Under the pieces are notes generated by a model. The model was not told the origin of the DNA. It saw only the letters and a list, made by a program, of their open reading frames with translations, and ran no database searches. Shown in pieces: positions 54,745 through 64,000 of a stretch of 64,000 nucleotides of DNA; positions within the stretch are counted from its first letter, which is position 1, and each line of letters starts with the position of its first letter. Location: assembly GCA_963556495.2 (NCBI GenBank), contig OY747702.1, positions 57,657,286 to 57,721,285 of the forward strand, in the 5' to 3' direction. This DNA is from Valencia hispanica (Eukaryota; Chordata; Actinopteri; Cyprinodontiformes; Valenciidae). The translations under genes and the position numbers were made by a program.

Positions 54745-55145
54745 AGCCTTAGATGTTCTTTAGAAAACATTAGAGAACAAGCTGCCTCATGACGACCAAA
54801 GAACATAGCAGAAAAGTCCAGTAGAAATAGTAGTGGAGAGAGTTTAAAGCAGGTTCTACAACAATATCCATTCTCAGAGAAAAAGGATGGCCCAAAAGCA
54901 AACCTACCAAGATTTAAGGTACTACCTAAAGTGAGAGGGCAGCCGAAGTCTCAGTAATGCCAGAAGCACTCAACGGGCCCATGATAATGCAGGAGGAGCA
55001 GCAGAGAGCCCCCGCTCATTCCTCAAATCTGGTCTTTATGGAAGTGTGGCAAAACTGTTTAAACTGTTGAAAGAGACCAATAAGTAGCCCCTCTGCAGTT
55101 TGTCTCATGTAAAATCAGAGACACATCAAACAGAATATAATAGCA
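54745..55145 (+). pseudogene. highly decayed Tc1 transposase relic
   Basis: Collinear with the 52.3-kb Tc1 gene: 'gacgaccaaagaacatagcagaaaagtcc', 'agagtttaaagcaggttctacaacaatatcc', 'ggatggcccaaaagcaaacctaccaagatttaagg', 'gcagagagc...tctggtctttatggaagtgtggcaa' and 'ttgaaagagaccaataagtagcccctctgcagtttg'. Numerous indels and stops. The C-terminal half is gone. Confidence 0.55.
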
Positions 55146-55202
55146 TAGAACAGAAATATCCCTTATTATCCTACAGTGGGGAAATTCAGGTGTAAAAGCA
55201 GC

Positions 55203-55325
55203 ATGGATGGATGGATGGATGGATGGATGGATGGATGGATGGATGGATGGATGGATGGATGGATGGATGGATGGATGGATGGATGGATGGATGGCTGGAT
55301 GGATGGATGGATGGATGGATGGATG
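55203..55325. repeat. (GGAT)n microsatellite
   Basis: About 30 GGAT units with a single GGCT variant near 55292. RTE-type LINEs here end in the same motif (33670-33686), but no LINE 3' end precedes it, so its origin is open. Confidence 0.95.
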
Positions 55326-56735
55326 AGACTGTAGACTAAGGGCAAACTTACACTATAAGAGAAACAATACTGCAGTTATTTTTAAAAAAGCATACTCAGA
55401 CTGAAAGAGATGTGAAGCGGATTTAAAGAAAGGAAAATGCACCAGATGTGATTGTATATAAAGATGGGCATAACAAACAACAAGCTATTTACAATAAGGG
55501 AAAAAACTGTGATCCACTTGATTAGAGGGTGAAGTGGGAAACCAGATGGCCATTCTAACATGTAGCCTCAATTTCTGACAAAAGGTTTAACCATTAAATG
55601 GCTTAAAGCCATTGGTGTATCTTTTAATTAAAAATTCATTTCCTGACTATAACCAAGAGTTTTAGGAGTTCCAGCGCAACTCTGAAAATTCAAGACATGT
55701 ATCCCTCGGTGGAGCAAAAGAAAAATGAGAGCAAACATTTCTTCTATATATAAATATATGTGAGTTGAGCATTTTCAAATTTTGTTATTGTCCTTAAAAA
55801 TAAAGTAAAATGGCTAAACTGCCTCTGGTCACATTCTTTAAAACAAACGATAACCGGGGCCAAATGGCCTGAAATGGCCCCTGGGGTTTACACTTGAAAA
55901 AGCTGGAAAAAGCCAGAGGGAAGATTTGTTATTAAAGAAAGTGAATAGTTCCCCAGCTAGAATTATTTAAAGGAGTCCAAGTAAGGTCAGAGTGAGTACG
56001 TCAGATCAAAGTTAAAATAACCAGAGTTCCCCTGCAAATATACTTCTCTGATATTTGTTTTATTTATGTCCTGTTCTGTCACAATTTGATTTTTTTTTTT
56101 TTTTGTGGACACCTTTAAAGTAGTAAAGTAACAAACATTTCTGACAATAACAGACTAATAGATTCAGTGCTGCTTAAGATAACCCAAAAAGGACTTCAGA
56201 CAAAAACCTCCAAGTTTGTTATTATTAAGAAACTGGTTGTTGCTAACCTTTAGAAGATAAGCTCCACAGATCTTCCACAAGATCTACAGAGGGCATGAGG
56301 TGCTTTTTTACATATTCATCTTTTTCTTTTTTGTTAACTATGCAGCTACAGTGGAGCTATACAGCACATTTCTGGTAAAAGAAAAAAAACATTTTCATAC
56401 ATGATTATGCTTACAAACAACCCCAGCAGCCTGAAGCTGGCCTGTTTGCTGCTTGTTTGAGCTATCTATCCTAGCCATGGCCTCATCTCTCAGTTTTGGA
56501 TTGTTTCTTCTCTTATCCAACTGTTTAATAAAACTATTTTTTCCATTGACGACTGTTTTTAGTCGGAGAGTCAAATCTGTCCTTCCTACCTGGGTGTACA
56601 TACTTACCCAGGTTTCCTGAACAGTTGACACTGAAGAATAAGAAAGAAAAAGGTTCTTTTCGTTTTCTGTGTTGTCAGTAAGCAGCCATTCAAAATGGCA
56701 TTTGTTTTTGACCAGAAAATAATCCATTAGTGTTT
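55326..56735. other. no recognised feature
   Basis: Includes a small imperfect palindrome around 55856-55882 (GGGGCCA ... TGGCCCC). The minus-strand ORF 56727-56395 (110 aa) has no recognised domain. Confidence 0.4.
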
Positions 56736-56740
56736 AACAC

Positions 56741-58280
56741 ACTGTGTTTACATGGACACAAATAATCGGATTAAAAGCCTGATTGGAATAAAAATGCTTC
56801 ATGAAACATGCCATTCGGTATACTCTGATCCGATCACACTCATTCGGATCAAGATTTCATTCCGATTGAGACGGCTGGGTTATGCCGATTGTTAATCCGT
56901 TAGCTGTTCATGTAAACACTTCATGCGTAGACGTACATTACCTTGGCGTAAAAACAATAAAGAGATTCAGATTAGAGTTTGACTGTGTACACAATAAAAA
57001 AGGCTTGTAGATGTAAAACCTTGACCAGAAAAAAATAAAAGCACGCGCTTATAGAGTAACTAAACCCCAAAACAACTTTTTTTTGCCTATAAACTGTATA
57101 AATGGGTCTTTGCCAATGCAATCTTTCAGTTTCTGGGAATTTTTTTACATTTTGGTGTAAACTTGTTTAATTCTACACTTTTTGGTCAAAAAACGTCTTA
57201 GTGCTGCCCTCTTAGGGTTGAACTGTGGCTACTGCATTTGAATTTTGTGATTGGTGGAGAGCGGTACATCTTTACGTCACAGGCATTGACTGTGTCACAG
57301 CCATGGTCTCATAGACACGCCCCCTGGGTTTGGGCCCGATGCAAGTTTGGAGTTGGATTGCATTTTTCAGGTTACCATTATTATCACATTAGCACTTAGT
57401 TAGCATAGCTAACATACTGTTTTGAACATTAGCCTATGTTAGCATCACCACTTAGGGACCGGACCCATCCTATCTCTCTCTCCCTCAGCAGCAGCGCCGG
57501 CTCGGGTGGCTCTTACTCAGCGCCCTGAGCCAGCGGCTCGAATTGATACGGCTCGCGGCCGCTGGGCTCCATAAAGCCTCCCTCTACTCGTAGCATAGAC
57601 TGTTGTTATACAGTCTATGCTCTACTCCTCTACCTCCAGTGACGACGGAGGAGATCCGCTGGCTCAGGGCTCTGAGTCAGCGCTGCCCAAGGCCGGCGCC
57701 GCCGAGGCAGAAGGAGACAGGATGGGTCCAGTCTATGAGTAATGAGTGGTAGGCTAACGTTCAAAACAGATGTATGTTGATCAGATCAATCAGTCGCAAA
57801 ACTGCCAACGTCGCTTTGGTCACTTTCCATGTTTCAGTGTCAGATTAAGCGAGCTGTCACTGTCCTCCTGAACACACCCCCACGTTCCCCCCTCCAATCA
57901 TCCTCCACACTTGGCCATACCCCTCCGTTCTTCCTGGCACCGCCCACTTTATAGAATTTTTCAAATGTTGTCTGGGGGCGGGGTTATGATTTTTCATGTG
58001 GTTCAGTTACACCTTAAAAACATTGTACCGTTCTATTTTGAACACTTTCAGCTATGTTTGTTTACAGGGGAAGTCTGCTACTTCTTACTCTATGACCGTT
58101 TCCGGTATTTTAGGTAGTTCTGCGCATGTCAAAATGATTTATTTCAATCGAACGTTTGGCAGATGTAAACAATAATTGTAATAGGATTCATTTTTCCAGG
58201 GCCCATGTACACAGTCAAATTCTAATCCAAACTATGATCCGATTAAAGACATTTTGCGCATGTAAACGCAGCCACTGTGT
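56741..58280. mobile_element. foldback non-autonomous DNA transposon (about 1.5 kb), probably composite
   Basis: The left end 'gtgtttacatggacacaaataatcggatta' is an inverted match to the right end '...gatccgattaaagacattttgcgcatgtaaacgcagcc'. Subterminal 'tcggatca'/'tgatccga' motifs recur on both sides. The interior 57055-58015 has its own, weaker inverted ends ('agtaactaaaccccaaaac' and 'gtggttcagttacacctt') and GC-rich sequence, so a second MITE may sit inside. No transposase domain. Confidence 0.6.
57592..57621. repeat. perfect 12-bp hairpin
   Basis: AGCATAGACTGT (57592-57603) and ACAGTCTATGCT (57610-57621) with loop TGTTAT. It sits in the centre of the inner MITE-like block. Confidence 0.8.
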
Positions 58281-59185
58281 CCTTAAAGATGGTATGCCAT
58301 CATCCATATATGGTTTGCCTTCTTATTTTAGTGATGTGATCTAAAACAGGCTCTTTTTAAAAAGTTTTAAAATTAGCATCACCTTTGTGAGCAAGTAGAA
58401 ATTCTAATTTATTTGTGTTTAATACTTTAAATAAATGTTATTAAACAAAAAAGAAATACAGGTATGCCACTTCAAATGTAGAAAACCTGACAGCATATTG
58501 TCAGGAAATGCAATATTAAAAAGTTATTCCCCCACAATATCCAAGTGCTTCTCTATATCCAAAGTTATTTTTTTTTGTTAACACAGTGTTGGTAAATTCT
58601 GTTCTTCGGGCCATGGACAAAAGAGCTCTTGTCCGCATCTGTGAGGAGACCTTATTGACATTCTGACAATATAACTCATGCTGTTATTTGCAGGAGAGGA
58701 TTTGTTGTTCTGTCGTCCTCTAGAAATCACTCCACAGGATGCACTGTTGGATTTAAATGTACTGTTCATGTGTTTTTCCACATCAGCAGCATTTTTGTGA
58801 ATGTTTTAGAGGGGTTTTCATTTCTACCATGTTTGAGAAGTCCCTCCCCTGCCAAGAACCAGAGACTGGGGTTCATCTTTTTATTCACAATCACTCAGCA
58901 TAGTCCTGCAGCTAGACTTCATAGTCAGCACAATGAATTCAGAGCAGCAGCCCTGGCCTTGAACACACCAAGCATGCATCCTGTAAGCTATTTTCTGCTT
59001 TCCTCTGATTTGTTGTTTAATGCTTAATATTAATTACCTTTATTCTTGAGCTGTTTGGAAAATTTTAATTATGCAGCTTAGTACTATTTTAAAGTCATAG
59101 TTTATAATATTTAGGTAAAATAATTTCATGTGGTGCCCTTCAGAATGTTATGTGAAGTTAAAATCCATGTGGGAAGTCCAAGGAA
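58281..59185. other. no recognised feature
   Basis: Short ORFs without recognised domains (58781-58578 minus; 58770-59027 plus). Confidence 0.4.
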
Positions 59186-59277
59186 GTCATCTGGTGGGGG
59201 ATACATTCTGCATGGAGTTCACATGTTCTCCCAGTACACGCTTGGGTTCTCTCTGGTTACTCTTCCTTCCTCCCAAA

Positions 59278-60020
59278 AGGTAAGGCAAGGTAATTTTATT
59301 TGTATAGCACACTTTAAACAAAAATCTAGTTTGAGGCGCTTTGGGTGATTATTAATTAATCAATCAAACTTTATTTATAAAGCGCTTTTCAGACAACAAT
59401 TGCCCCTCAAAGTGCTTTACAGAATTCAAATGACCCCACAAAGACTGCATTCCCATCCCTCCCCCACATAATTAAAAGCATGATCACAGTTATACCCCCT
59501 CCCCCAGACCCAACCTTCATGCACACACACACTTAAGAGCAGCAATAAAAAGGATATTGGGCCGAGTACAGATGAGCCAGGTTAGGAAACGCCATCAAAG
59601 AAGCCATCTGCACCAGCAGCAGCAGATAAACTGCAGCAGCCAAGGCACCAACACAGGGCGCCCAGAGGAGGCAAGGCAGAGACCCCCACCTTCTTTTCTA
59701 ATTCTAGGGATATTAAATAGAACCTGTGAACCTGAGTTGTGTGGGGGGCTGGTATAATAACAACAAATCTTCAATATATATCATTGCTAAGCCATTCAAT
59801 GATTTATAAACCAACAAAACTATTTTGAAGTCTATTCTCTGAGCTACAGGGAGCCAGTATAAGGACTTTAGAACTGGGGTGATGTGCTTTACTTTTCTGA
59901 TTGTAGTGAAGACGTGAGCAGCAGCGTTCTGGATCAGCTGCAGCTGTCTTACTTTTTATGCAGACCTGTGAGGACACTGTTGCATTAAATATGTTTTTCA
60001 TGTAATAGAAGGGCAACTTT
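59278..60020 (-). mobile_element. antisense CR1/L2-type LINE inside the SINE
   Basis: Starts 'ggtaaggcaaggtaattttatttgtatagcaca' (antisense tail). From about 59690 it resumes with 'tctaattctagggatattaaatag' and continues through 'gagctacagggagccagtataaggactttagaactggggtgatgtgc' and 'gcagcagcgttctggatcagctgcagctgtc', the same antisense ORF2 C-terminal segment as 9660-9960. It is itself interrupted at 59357-59690. Confidence 0.75.
59357..59690 (-). mobile_element. TTGA-tailed LINE 3' UTR nested in the LINE (antisense)
   Basis: 'attaattaatcaatcaaactttatttataaagcgctttt' (antisense TTGA tail) is followed by 'agcatgatcacagttatacccc', 'cttcatgcacacacac' and 'ttgggccgagtacagatgagccaggtta', matching the antisense of 40360-40660 and 61510-61700. 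This makes three layers: TTGA LINE in CR1/L2 LINE in SINE. Confidence 0.7.
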
Positions 60021-60105
60021 GTAATTGTTTGAGATTGTCACAGTCCAACAACATGGGCGTTGGATTCACTGGTTACTCTAAAATTGTCCATAGGAATGAG
60101 TGAGT

Positions 60106-60500
60106 GAGGAATTCATGGTTATTTACATTTATTGCTAAAAGTCATAATAATGTGAAAGAGATATATTTTCAGAGAATTTTCTGTTTATGTTGGTAGTGTA
60201 CATTCATTCAAAATATATACATACATTTCCTTAGTATATGATAGTACTGAGTGTTAAACTGTATGACTTGGATTAAATGTGTGGGGTATCCTTTCAAAGC
60301 AACAGAGCATGATAAAACAAAACAGTTGAATAGTCCTTTACTTTAGCTCTGATGGACAGCCTTGACTCCAATTAACTTTATCTTTGTTAACCAGCTCTAG
60401 TCTCATCTTGCGGTGTTTATAAATAGTTTGTATCTGATCTGTCACTATTTCTGAAACTCTTCAGTGCATTTATAGCCGATAAATATCCTATGTGCATGGT
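60106..60500. other. no recognised feature
   Basis: AT-rich, nothing assigned. Confidence 0.4.
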
Positions 60501-60509
60501 ATGAGAAAT

Positions 60510-61520
60510 GGCGTTTGGCCATAAATAAAGATAAAACACAGATCATGCACTGTAGAAAAAGCAATGTATGGAGAAGTAATTATAGTTTTATGTATGGTCC
60601 GTCTCGTTTAGATTACACACGTTCATATAAATACCTAGTTTTGATCTTTTATGAGACCTTGAGTTTTGCTGAGGGAATCAAGTCCCTCTCTAAGTCTGCA
60701 GGGAGAGCTCTAGGCTCTATAGTGAGTAAGATGAAAATTGTACCTAACCTAACTTTTTTGGTATTTAGAAAATCATTTAATTCTATGGTTGGTTCAGTTC
60801 TGTTTTATGTGGCGGGTGTGTGGGGCTTTAAGGAAAGTGTATATATTAATGCTCTTCAGAATAGGGCAATTCGAATTTTTCTTGGTTTGCATAAGTGTAC
60901 CACTAAACTAGCTCTTCAGGGGGATATGGCATGGGATCCGTGTATTATAAAGCAGAGTAGAAATTATGTGTCTGTGGAACCGCCTCACTCAGCTGCCAGA
61001 GCACAGATTGATCAAAAAGGTCTTTATGTGGGACTTTTCAAATCAATATCCTTGGGCCAAAGAAATGGCAACAATATTTTCAAACTGTGATCTAAATTAT
61101 ATTTATAGAAATAAATTGCTTTGTAATTTAAAATCATGAAATGAAAAGCTGTTGACTGATTTTAAAATGCAATGGAAATATGATATATGTAGAAAAACAA
61201 AATTAAGACATTATATTCAGTTTAAGGACAAATATGAAACTGAATCATACATTCTCTTAAATCTAAGTAGAAAACAAAGGTCCCTCTGTGCCCAACTGAG
61301 AACTGGCACTTTGCCTCTGGCAGTGGAGGTGGGCAGGTTTAAAGGTCTTTCTGAGGAGGAGAGGTTGTGTACTTTGTGTGATTTAAAAGTGGTGGAAGAT
61401 GGGTTTCATTTTGTCTGTGTTGTCCACTTTACTCTGATTTGCGTGAAATTTTGTTCTGACAGGTGCGACATGAGAACTCAGATGTGTTCAGGTTTCCGGA
61501 CACACACACAAATCTAGGCA
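60510..61520 (+). pseudogene. non-LTR retrotransposon ORF2 3' part
   Basis: 60515-61090 encodes 'AINKDKTQIMHCRKSN', 'YSFMYGPSRLDYTRSYKYL', 'SLSKSAGRALGSIVSKMK', 'FNSMVGSVLFYVAGVWGFKE' and 'LQNRAIRIFLGLHKCTTKLALQGDMAW'. This is the region just downstream of the RT catalytic core in non-LTR elements (thumb/C-terminal: K-----FRK, Y-YLG, A-R--G, Y--GVWG, -Q-RA-R--LG). After a frame break, 61152-61517 gives 'RKQRSLCAQLRTGTLPLAVEVGRF' and 'EERLCTLCDLKVVEDGFHFVCV', the Cys/His-bearing C-terminal motif (C-LC----E---HF). The RT core upstream is missing. Clade uncertain. Confidence 0.7.
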
Positions 61521-61800
61521 TGAACACAATTATACTACCCTCCCCCCAATCCTATCCCCATGTGCGGACACATTAAAAGGCAACATTAAAAGGACATTTA
61601 AATAGAAAATAAGATGGACACTGGGCCGAGTATAGATAAGCCAGGTTAGGTAAGGAAATGCCATCCAGGGAGCCATCTGCCAGCTGCTCCGGGGCCCCCC
61701 ACCGCGGCCGGGCCCGACCATGGACCAGGCACCCTGAAGCACCGGTGTTGAGCTTATGGGGGCTTTTGGCTTAGCCCCCAGATGGAACCAGCGGTCCTTT
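61515..61800 (-). mobile_element. TTGA-family LINE 3' UTR fragment (antisense)
   Basis: 'aggcatgaacacaattatac' , 'ggacactgggccgagtatagataagccaggtta' and 'aatgccatccagggagccatctgccagctgctccgg' parallel 59480-59640. The GC-rich continuation belongs to the same UTR. Minus-strand ORF 61949-61530 across it is not a supported gene. Confidence 0.5.
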
Positions 61801-62260
61801 TCTGCATTTGTTGTTGCTCCTCCGGCGTTCGGCAGTCCGAGTCCAGCGATGGATTCCCCCTCCACAGCTTCACCGGGCTGGCAAGGAATTGTGTCCGCCA
61901 GCTGAGCGCTGTTGGCGGCGGCGAAAGTCCGGCCGAAGATGATGTCCACGTCACGCTCGTGGTCCTGGATTTGATGGAGCGTGGAGATCCTCTGCTCCCC
62001 AGAACTTTTTGTGTTAATTTAAAACAGCCATCACATCTGAGGGTACAGGTGAGTGAACGCATGACGAAATAAAAAGTAGTCCGTGCTCGGATTAAAAACG
62101 CCCCCGATAAAAACAAGTTGCTAAAAGTCAGTGGTGTCAAAATCGGTTGAAACTAGTAATAAAAAACGATTTAAAACCAGTTAAAACCATGTTAATTAGG
62201 GAGACAAAGTTTGCATGTCTCTCTGTAGAAAAGACACCGACGCATGCGCAGTACTTCCAA
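61801..62260. other. GC-rich unrecognised segment
   Basis: CpG-containing stretch to about 62000 ('gccagctgagcgctgttggcggcggcgaaagtccggccgaag'). It may be further LINE sequence (antisense) or a small CpG-rich unique region. ORFs on both strands (61782-62072; 62140-61754) have no domain I recognise. Confidence 0.3.
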
Positions 62261-62481
62261 ACTGCTGACATTTTCCAAAGGTGAACAAATTGAAAATAGC
62301 TATTCAGTTGTACTCCTTTCTTTGAGATGAGACAACACATGTTAAGTTGAAAGTACCCAGCGAGAACAGGTTGGGAACCTGTGTAAAAGTTTTGACTTAA
62401 CTCTCTGGTATGACTAAATGCAACCTAAAGTCTTAAGTTTGTCCAGCTGGTTTGCCAACTGGTCAGTTGGACAAACTTAAA

Positions 62482-63480
62482 TTCAATTCAATTCAATTCA
62501 ATTCAATTCAATTTATTTATATAGCGCCAATTCACAACAGATGTCATCTCAAGGCACTTAACAAGAAGTCATTTCAATACATTTAAACAAACATTCCAAT
62601 CAGTTAAAAAGTTTGCTATTTAAGGAATCCCAGCAGATTGCATCAGTCATTGGAGTGAGGTTGGGCAGACTTTCCAACCACAGCAATCCTTCAGCAATCC
62701 CTCATACTGAGCAATCATGTAGCGACGGTGGAGAGGAAAAACTCCCCTTTAACAGGAAGAAACCTCCAACAGAACCAGGCTCAGTAGGAGCGGCCATCTG
62801 CCACGACCGTCTGGTGGTTTGAGAAGACAGAGCAGAGACACAGAAGGAACAGAAGATCTGATATAAGAGAACTTTCTATGTTACAGAAAGTAAAAAGTTG
62901 ATAACATGACACGGAGGATATTCAGTTACTGGGAGGATCATCCCAGTCGATGTCCCCCGTCTAACAGGGCATTGCAGCCAAGCAGGATACCAGACCAGGT
63001 ATATCTTCTATGGAGAGAAAAACATTGAGAGAAAACAAAGTTAACAGTCGAAATAACAGAATGTACTGTAATACAACTGGAGAGTCGTAGGAGAAAAGGA
63101 AGTAGCAGAGTGAAGAAAATTGGTAAGTCTGTCCTCCAGCAGTCTAAGCCTATAGCAGCATAACTACAGAGATAGCTCAGGATGACCTAAGCCACTCTAA
63201 CTATAAGCTTTATCAAAAAGGAAAGTTTTAAGCCTGGCCTTAAAAGTAAACAGAGTGTCTGCCTCACGGACTAAAGCTGGGAGCTGGTTCCACAGGAGAG
63301 GAGCCTGATAACTAAAAGATCTGCCTCCCATTCTACTTTTAGAGATCCTAGGAACTACAAGTAAACCTGCAGTCTGAGAGCGAAGTGCTCTGTTAGGAAC
63401 CTATGGAACAATTAGATCTCTGATGTATGACGGAGCTTGATTATTAAGGGCTTTGTATGTAAGAAGAAGGATCTTATATT
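62482..63480 (-). mobile_element. antisense LINE 3' part inside the MITE
   Basis: Opens with (AATTC)n (62482-62512) and 'aatttatttatatagcgccaattcacaacagatgtcatctcaaggcac', an antisense LINE tail and 3' UTR. From about 63180 to 63480 the minus strand encodes the C-terminal ORF2 pattern (K-LLLTYKAL/I---APSY, 'RALRSQTAGLLVVPRISKSRMG', 'LLWNQLPAL-READT', 'FKARLKTFLF'), read from 'ccttaaaagtaaacagagtgtctgcctcacgg', 'tggttccacaggagaggag' and neighbouring blocks. A different family from the (GCCTT)-tailed LINEs. Confidence 0.75.
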
Positions 63481-63563
63481 CTTTGGTAAATGGTAGTAAA
63501 AAGAAACAAAATGCTAAGTTCTCCATTTGTGCGACCTAAAGTCTTTTATTTCTCCTTCCTTTG

Positions 63564-63780
63564 TGCAATTGTGGCTCGGTGGGTAGAAGAGTTGGCTTGT
63601 AGTCTGAGGGTTGTAGGTTTGATTCCAGCTTCTGCCTGTCACATGTTAATATGCCCCTTACACTCTACAACAGAGTATAAATGTGTTTGTGGGTGTGAAT
63701 GGGTGAATGTGGCTCCAGTGTAATGCGCTTTGAGTGTCATTATGACTAGGAAAGTGCTATACAAGTTCAATCCATTTAAA
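63564..63780 (+). mobile_element. tRNA-derived SINE inside the MITE
   Basis: 'attgtggctcggtgggtagaagagttggcttgtagtctgagggttgtaggtttgattcc' has box A-like TGGCTCGGTGGGTAGAAG and box B-like GGTTGTAGGTTTGATTCC. The body 'tgtttgtgggtgtgaatgggtgaatgtggc' and the tail 'aaagtgctatacaagttcaatccattta' resemble the SINE at 33862-34110. Confidence 0.75.
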
Positions 63781-64000
63781 TTTGTCTAACTGACCAGTTG
63801 ACAAACCAGCTGGACAAACTTAAGACTTTAGGTCGCATTTACTCCTACCAGTGAGTTAAGACTAAATATGTACGTAGGTTGTGTCAACATCTCCTCAGAT
63901 ATTTTCAACTTAATGTATTGCTTCAACTCAAAGAAAGGAATAGCTATTTTAAATTTGTTCAGCTTTGTTTCCAGCCGGTAGCCTTACTTTTTAAACTTAG

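Larger units (their letters stand above)
59190..60100 (+). mobile_element. V-SINE-like element split by a nested LINE
   Basis: 59190-59278 ('gcatggagttcacatgttctcccagtacacgcttgggttctctctggttactcttccttcctccca') and 60037-60105 ('cacagtccaacaacatgggcgttggattcactggttactctaaaattgtccataggaatgagtgag') are consecutive parts of one SINE. Between them lies antisense LINE sequence. Confidence 0.7.
62280..63963. mobile_element. foldback MITE with about 200-bp arms, loop filled by later insertions
   Basis: The left arm 62280-62481 ('gtgaacaaattgaaaatagctattc' ... 'cctttctttgagatga' ... 'gttaagttgaaa' ... 'gacttaactctctggta' ... 'acctaaagtcttaagtttgtccagctggtttg') is the inverted counterpart of 63783-63963. 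Arms contain TGGACAAACTTAAG and a self-complementary core around GTTTGTCCA/TGGACAAAC. The 1.3 kb between the arms consists of an antisense LINE and a SINE, so the original element was probably only about 0.4-0.5 kb. Confidence 0.8.

Noticed and set aside
55203..55325. Tail of a second RTE LINE
   Set aside because: Same GGAT unit as the RTE tail, but no LINE 3' UTR precedes it.
61530..62140. 139-aa and 128-aa minus-strand ORFs as a host gene with a CpG island
   Set aside because: The part to about 61800 parallels the LINE 3' UTR at 59480-59640; the remainder has no recognisable domain or splice structure.

Overview
The window reads as non-coding teleost fish DNA, probably from a percomorph-type genome. 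It is AT-rich, carries many microsatellites, and is dominated by transposable-element families familiar from fish: RTE-type and CR1/L2-type LINEs, Tc1/mariner and hAT-like DNA transposons, V-SINE-like and other tRNA-derived SINEs, a PIF/Harbinger relic and a solo LTR. The taxon is inferred from these families; no species-diagnostic gene is visible. I found no exon of a host protein-coding gene that I would defend. Several stretches of about 1-2.5 kb contain nothing I recognise; they may be intergenic or intronic.

Layout. 0.5-2.1 kb: a dispersed repeat with an inverted relative at 50.5-51.7 kb. 3-8 kb: decayed DNA-transposon and LINE-tail relics. 8.1-11.5 kb: a Tc1 transposon broken by three later insertions, two of them with clear target-site duplications. 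14.9-19.5 kb: an RT relic, a Tc1 end, a SINE piece, a Harbinger-like relic with a MADF-type exon, and a hairpin. 21.8-24 kb: a LINE 3' end split by a solo LTR. 30.3-33.7 kb: an apparently full-length RTE-type LINE with an uninterrupted 1067-codon endonuclease-reverse transcriptase ORF, the only intact long gene. 33.9-40.7 kb: SINE, Tc1 fragment, MITEs, a 1.45-kb hAT-like element and LINE tails. 41.0-47.6 kb: the most unusual object, a 6.65-kb inverted-repeat element packed with the palindrome ACTAGT. 48.9-55.3 kb: decayed and nearly intact Tc1/mariner elements. 56.7-64 kb: foldback MITEs, a three-layer SINE/LINE nest, a decayed non-LTR RT and a foldback MITE whose loop has been filled by a LINE and a SINE.

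The candidate undescribed system is the ACTAGT element (40977-47631). Its ends are inverted (TATGGAAAGCC... / ...GGCTTTCCATA) and flanked by the direct repeat CAACTC(TA), as expected for a transposed unit. The inside is built from ACTAGT-NNN-ACTAGT modules alternating with spacers of about 15 nt, in both orientations. It holds an ordered inverted duplication, a recent 659-bp-period tandem duplication and a second nested palindrome. It encodes no recognisable transposase, so it is probably non-autonomous. The long ORFs inside it are by-products of a 30-bp period, which is a multiple of three.

The only protein-level functions supported are those of mobile elements: the RTE ORF (target-primed reverse transcription), a frameshifted Tc1 DDE transposase at 52.4-53.4 kb, and remnants of other transposases and reverse transcriptases.
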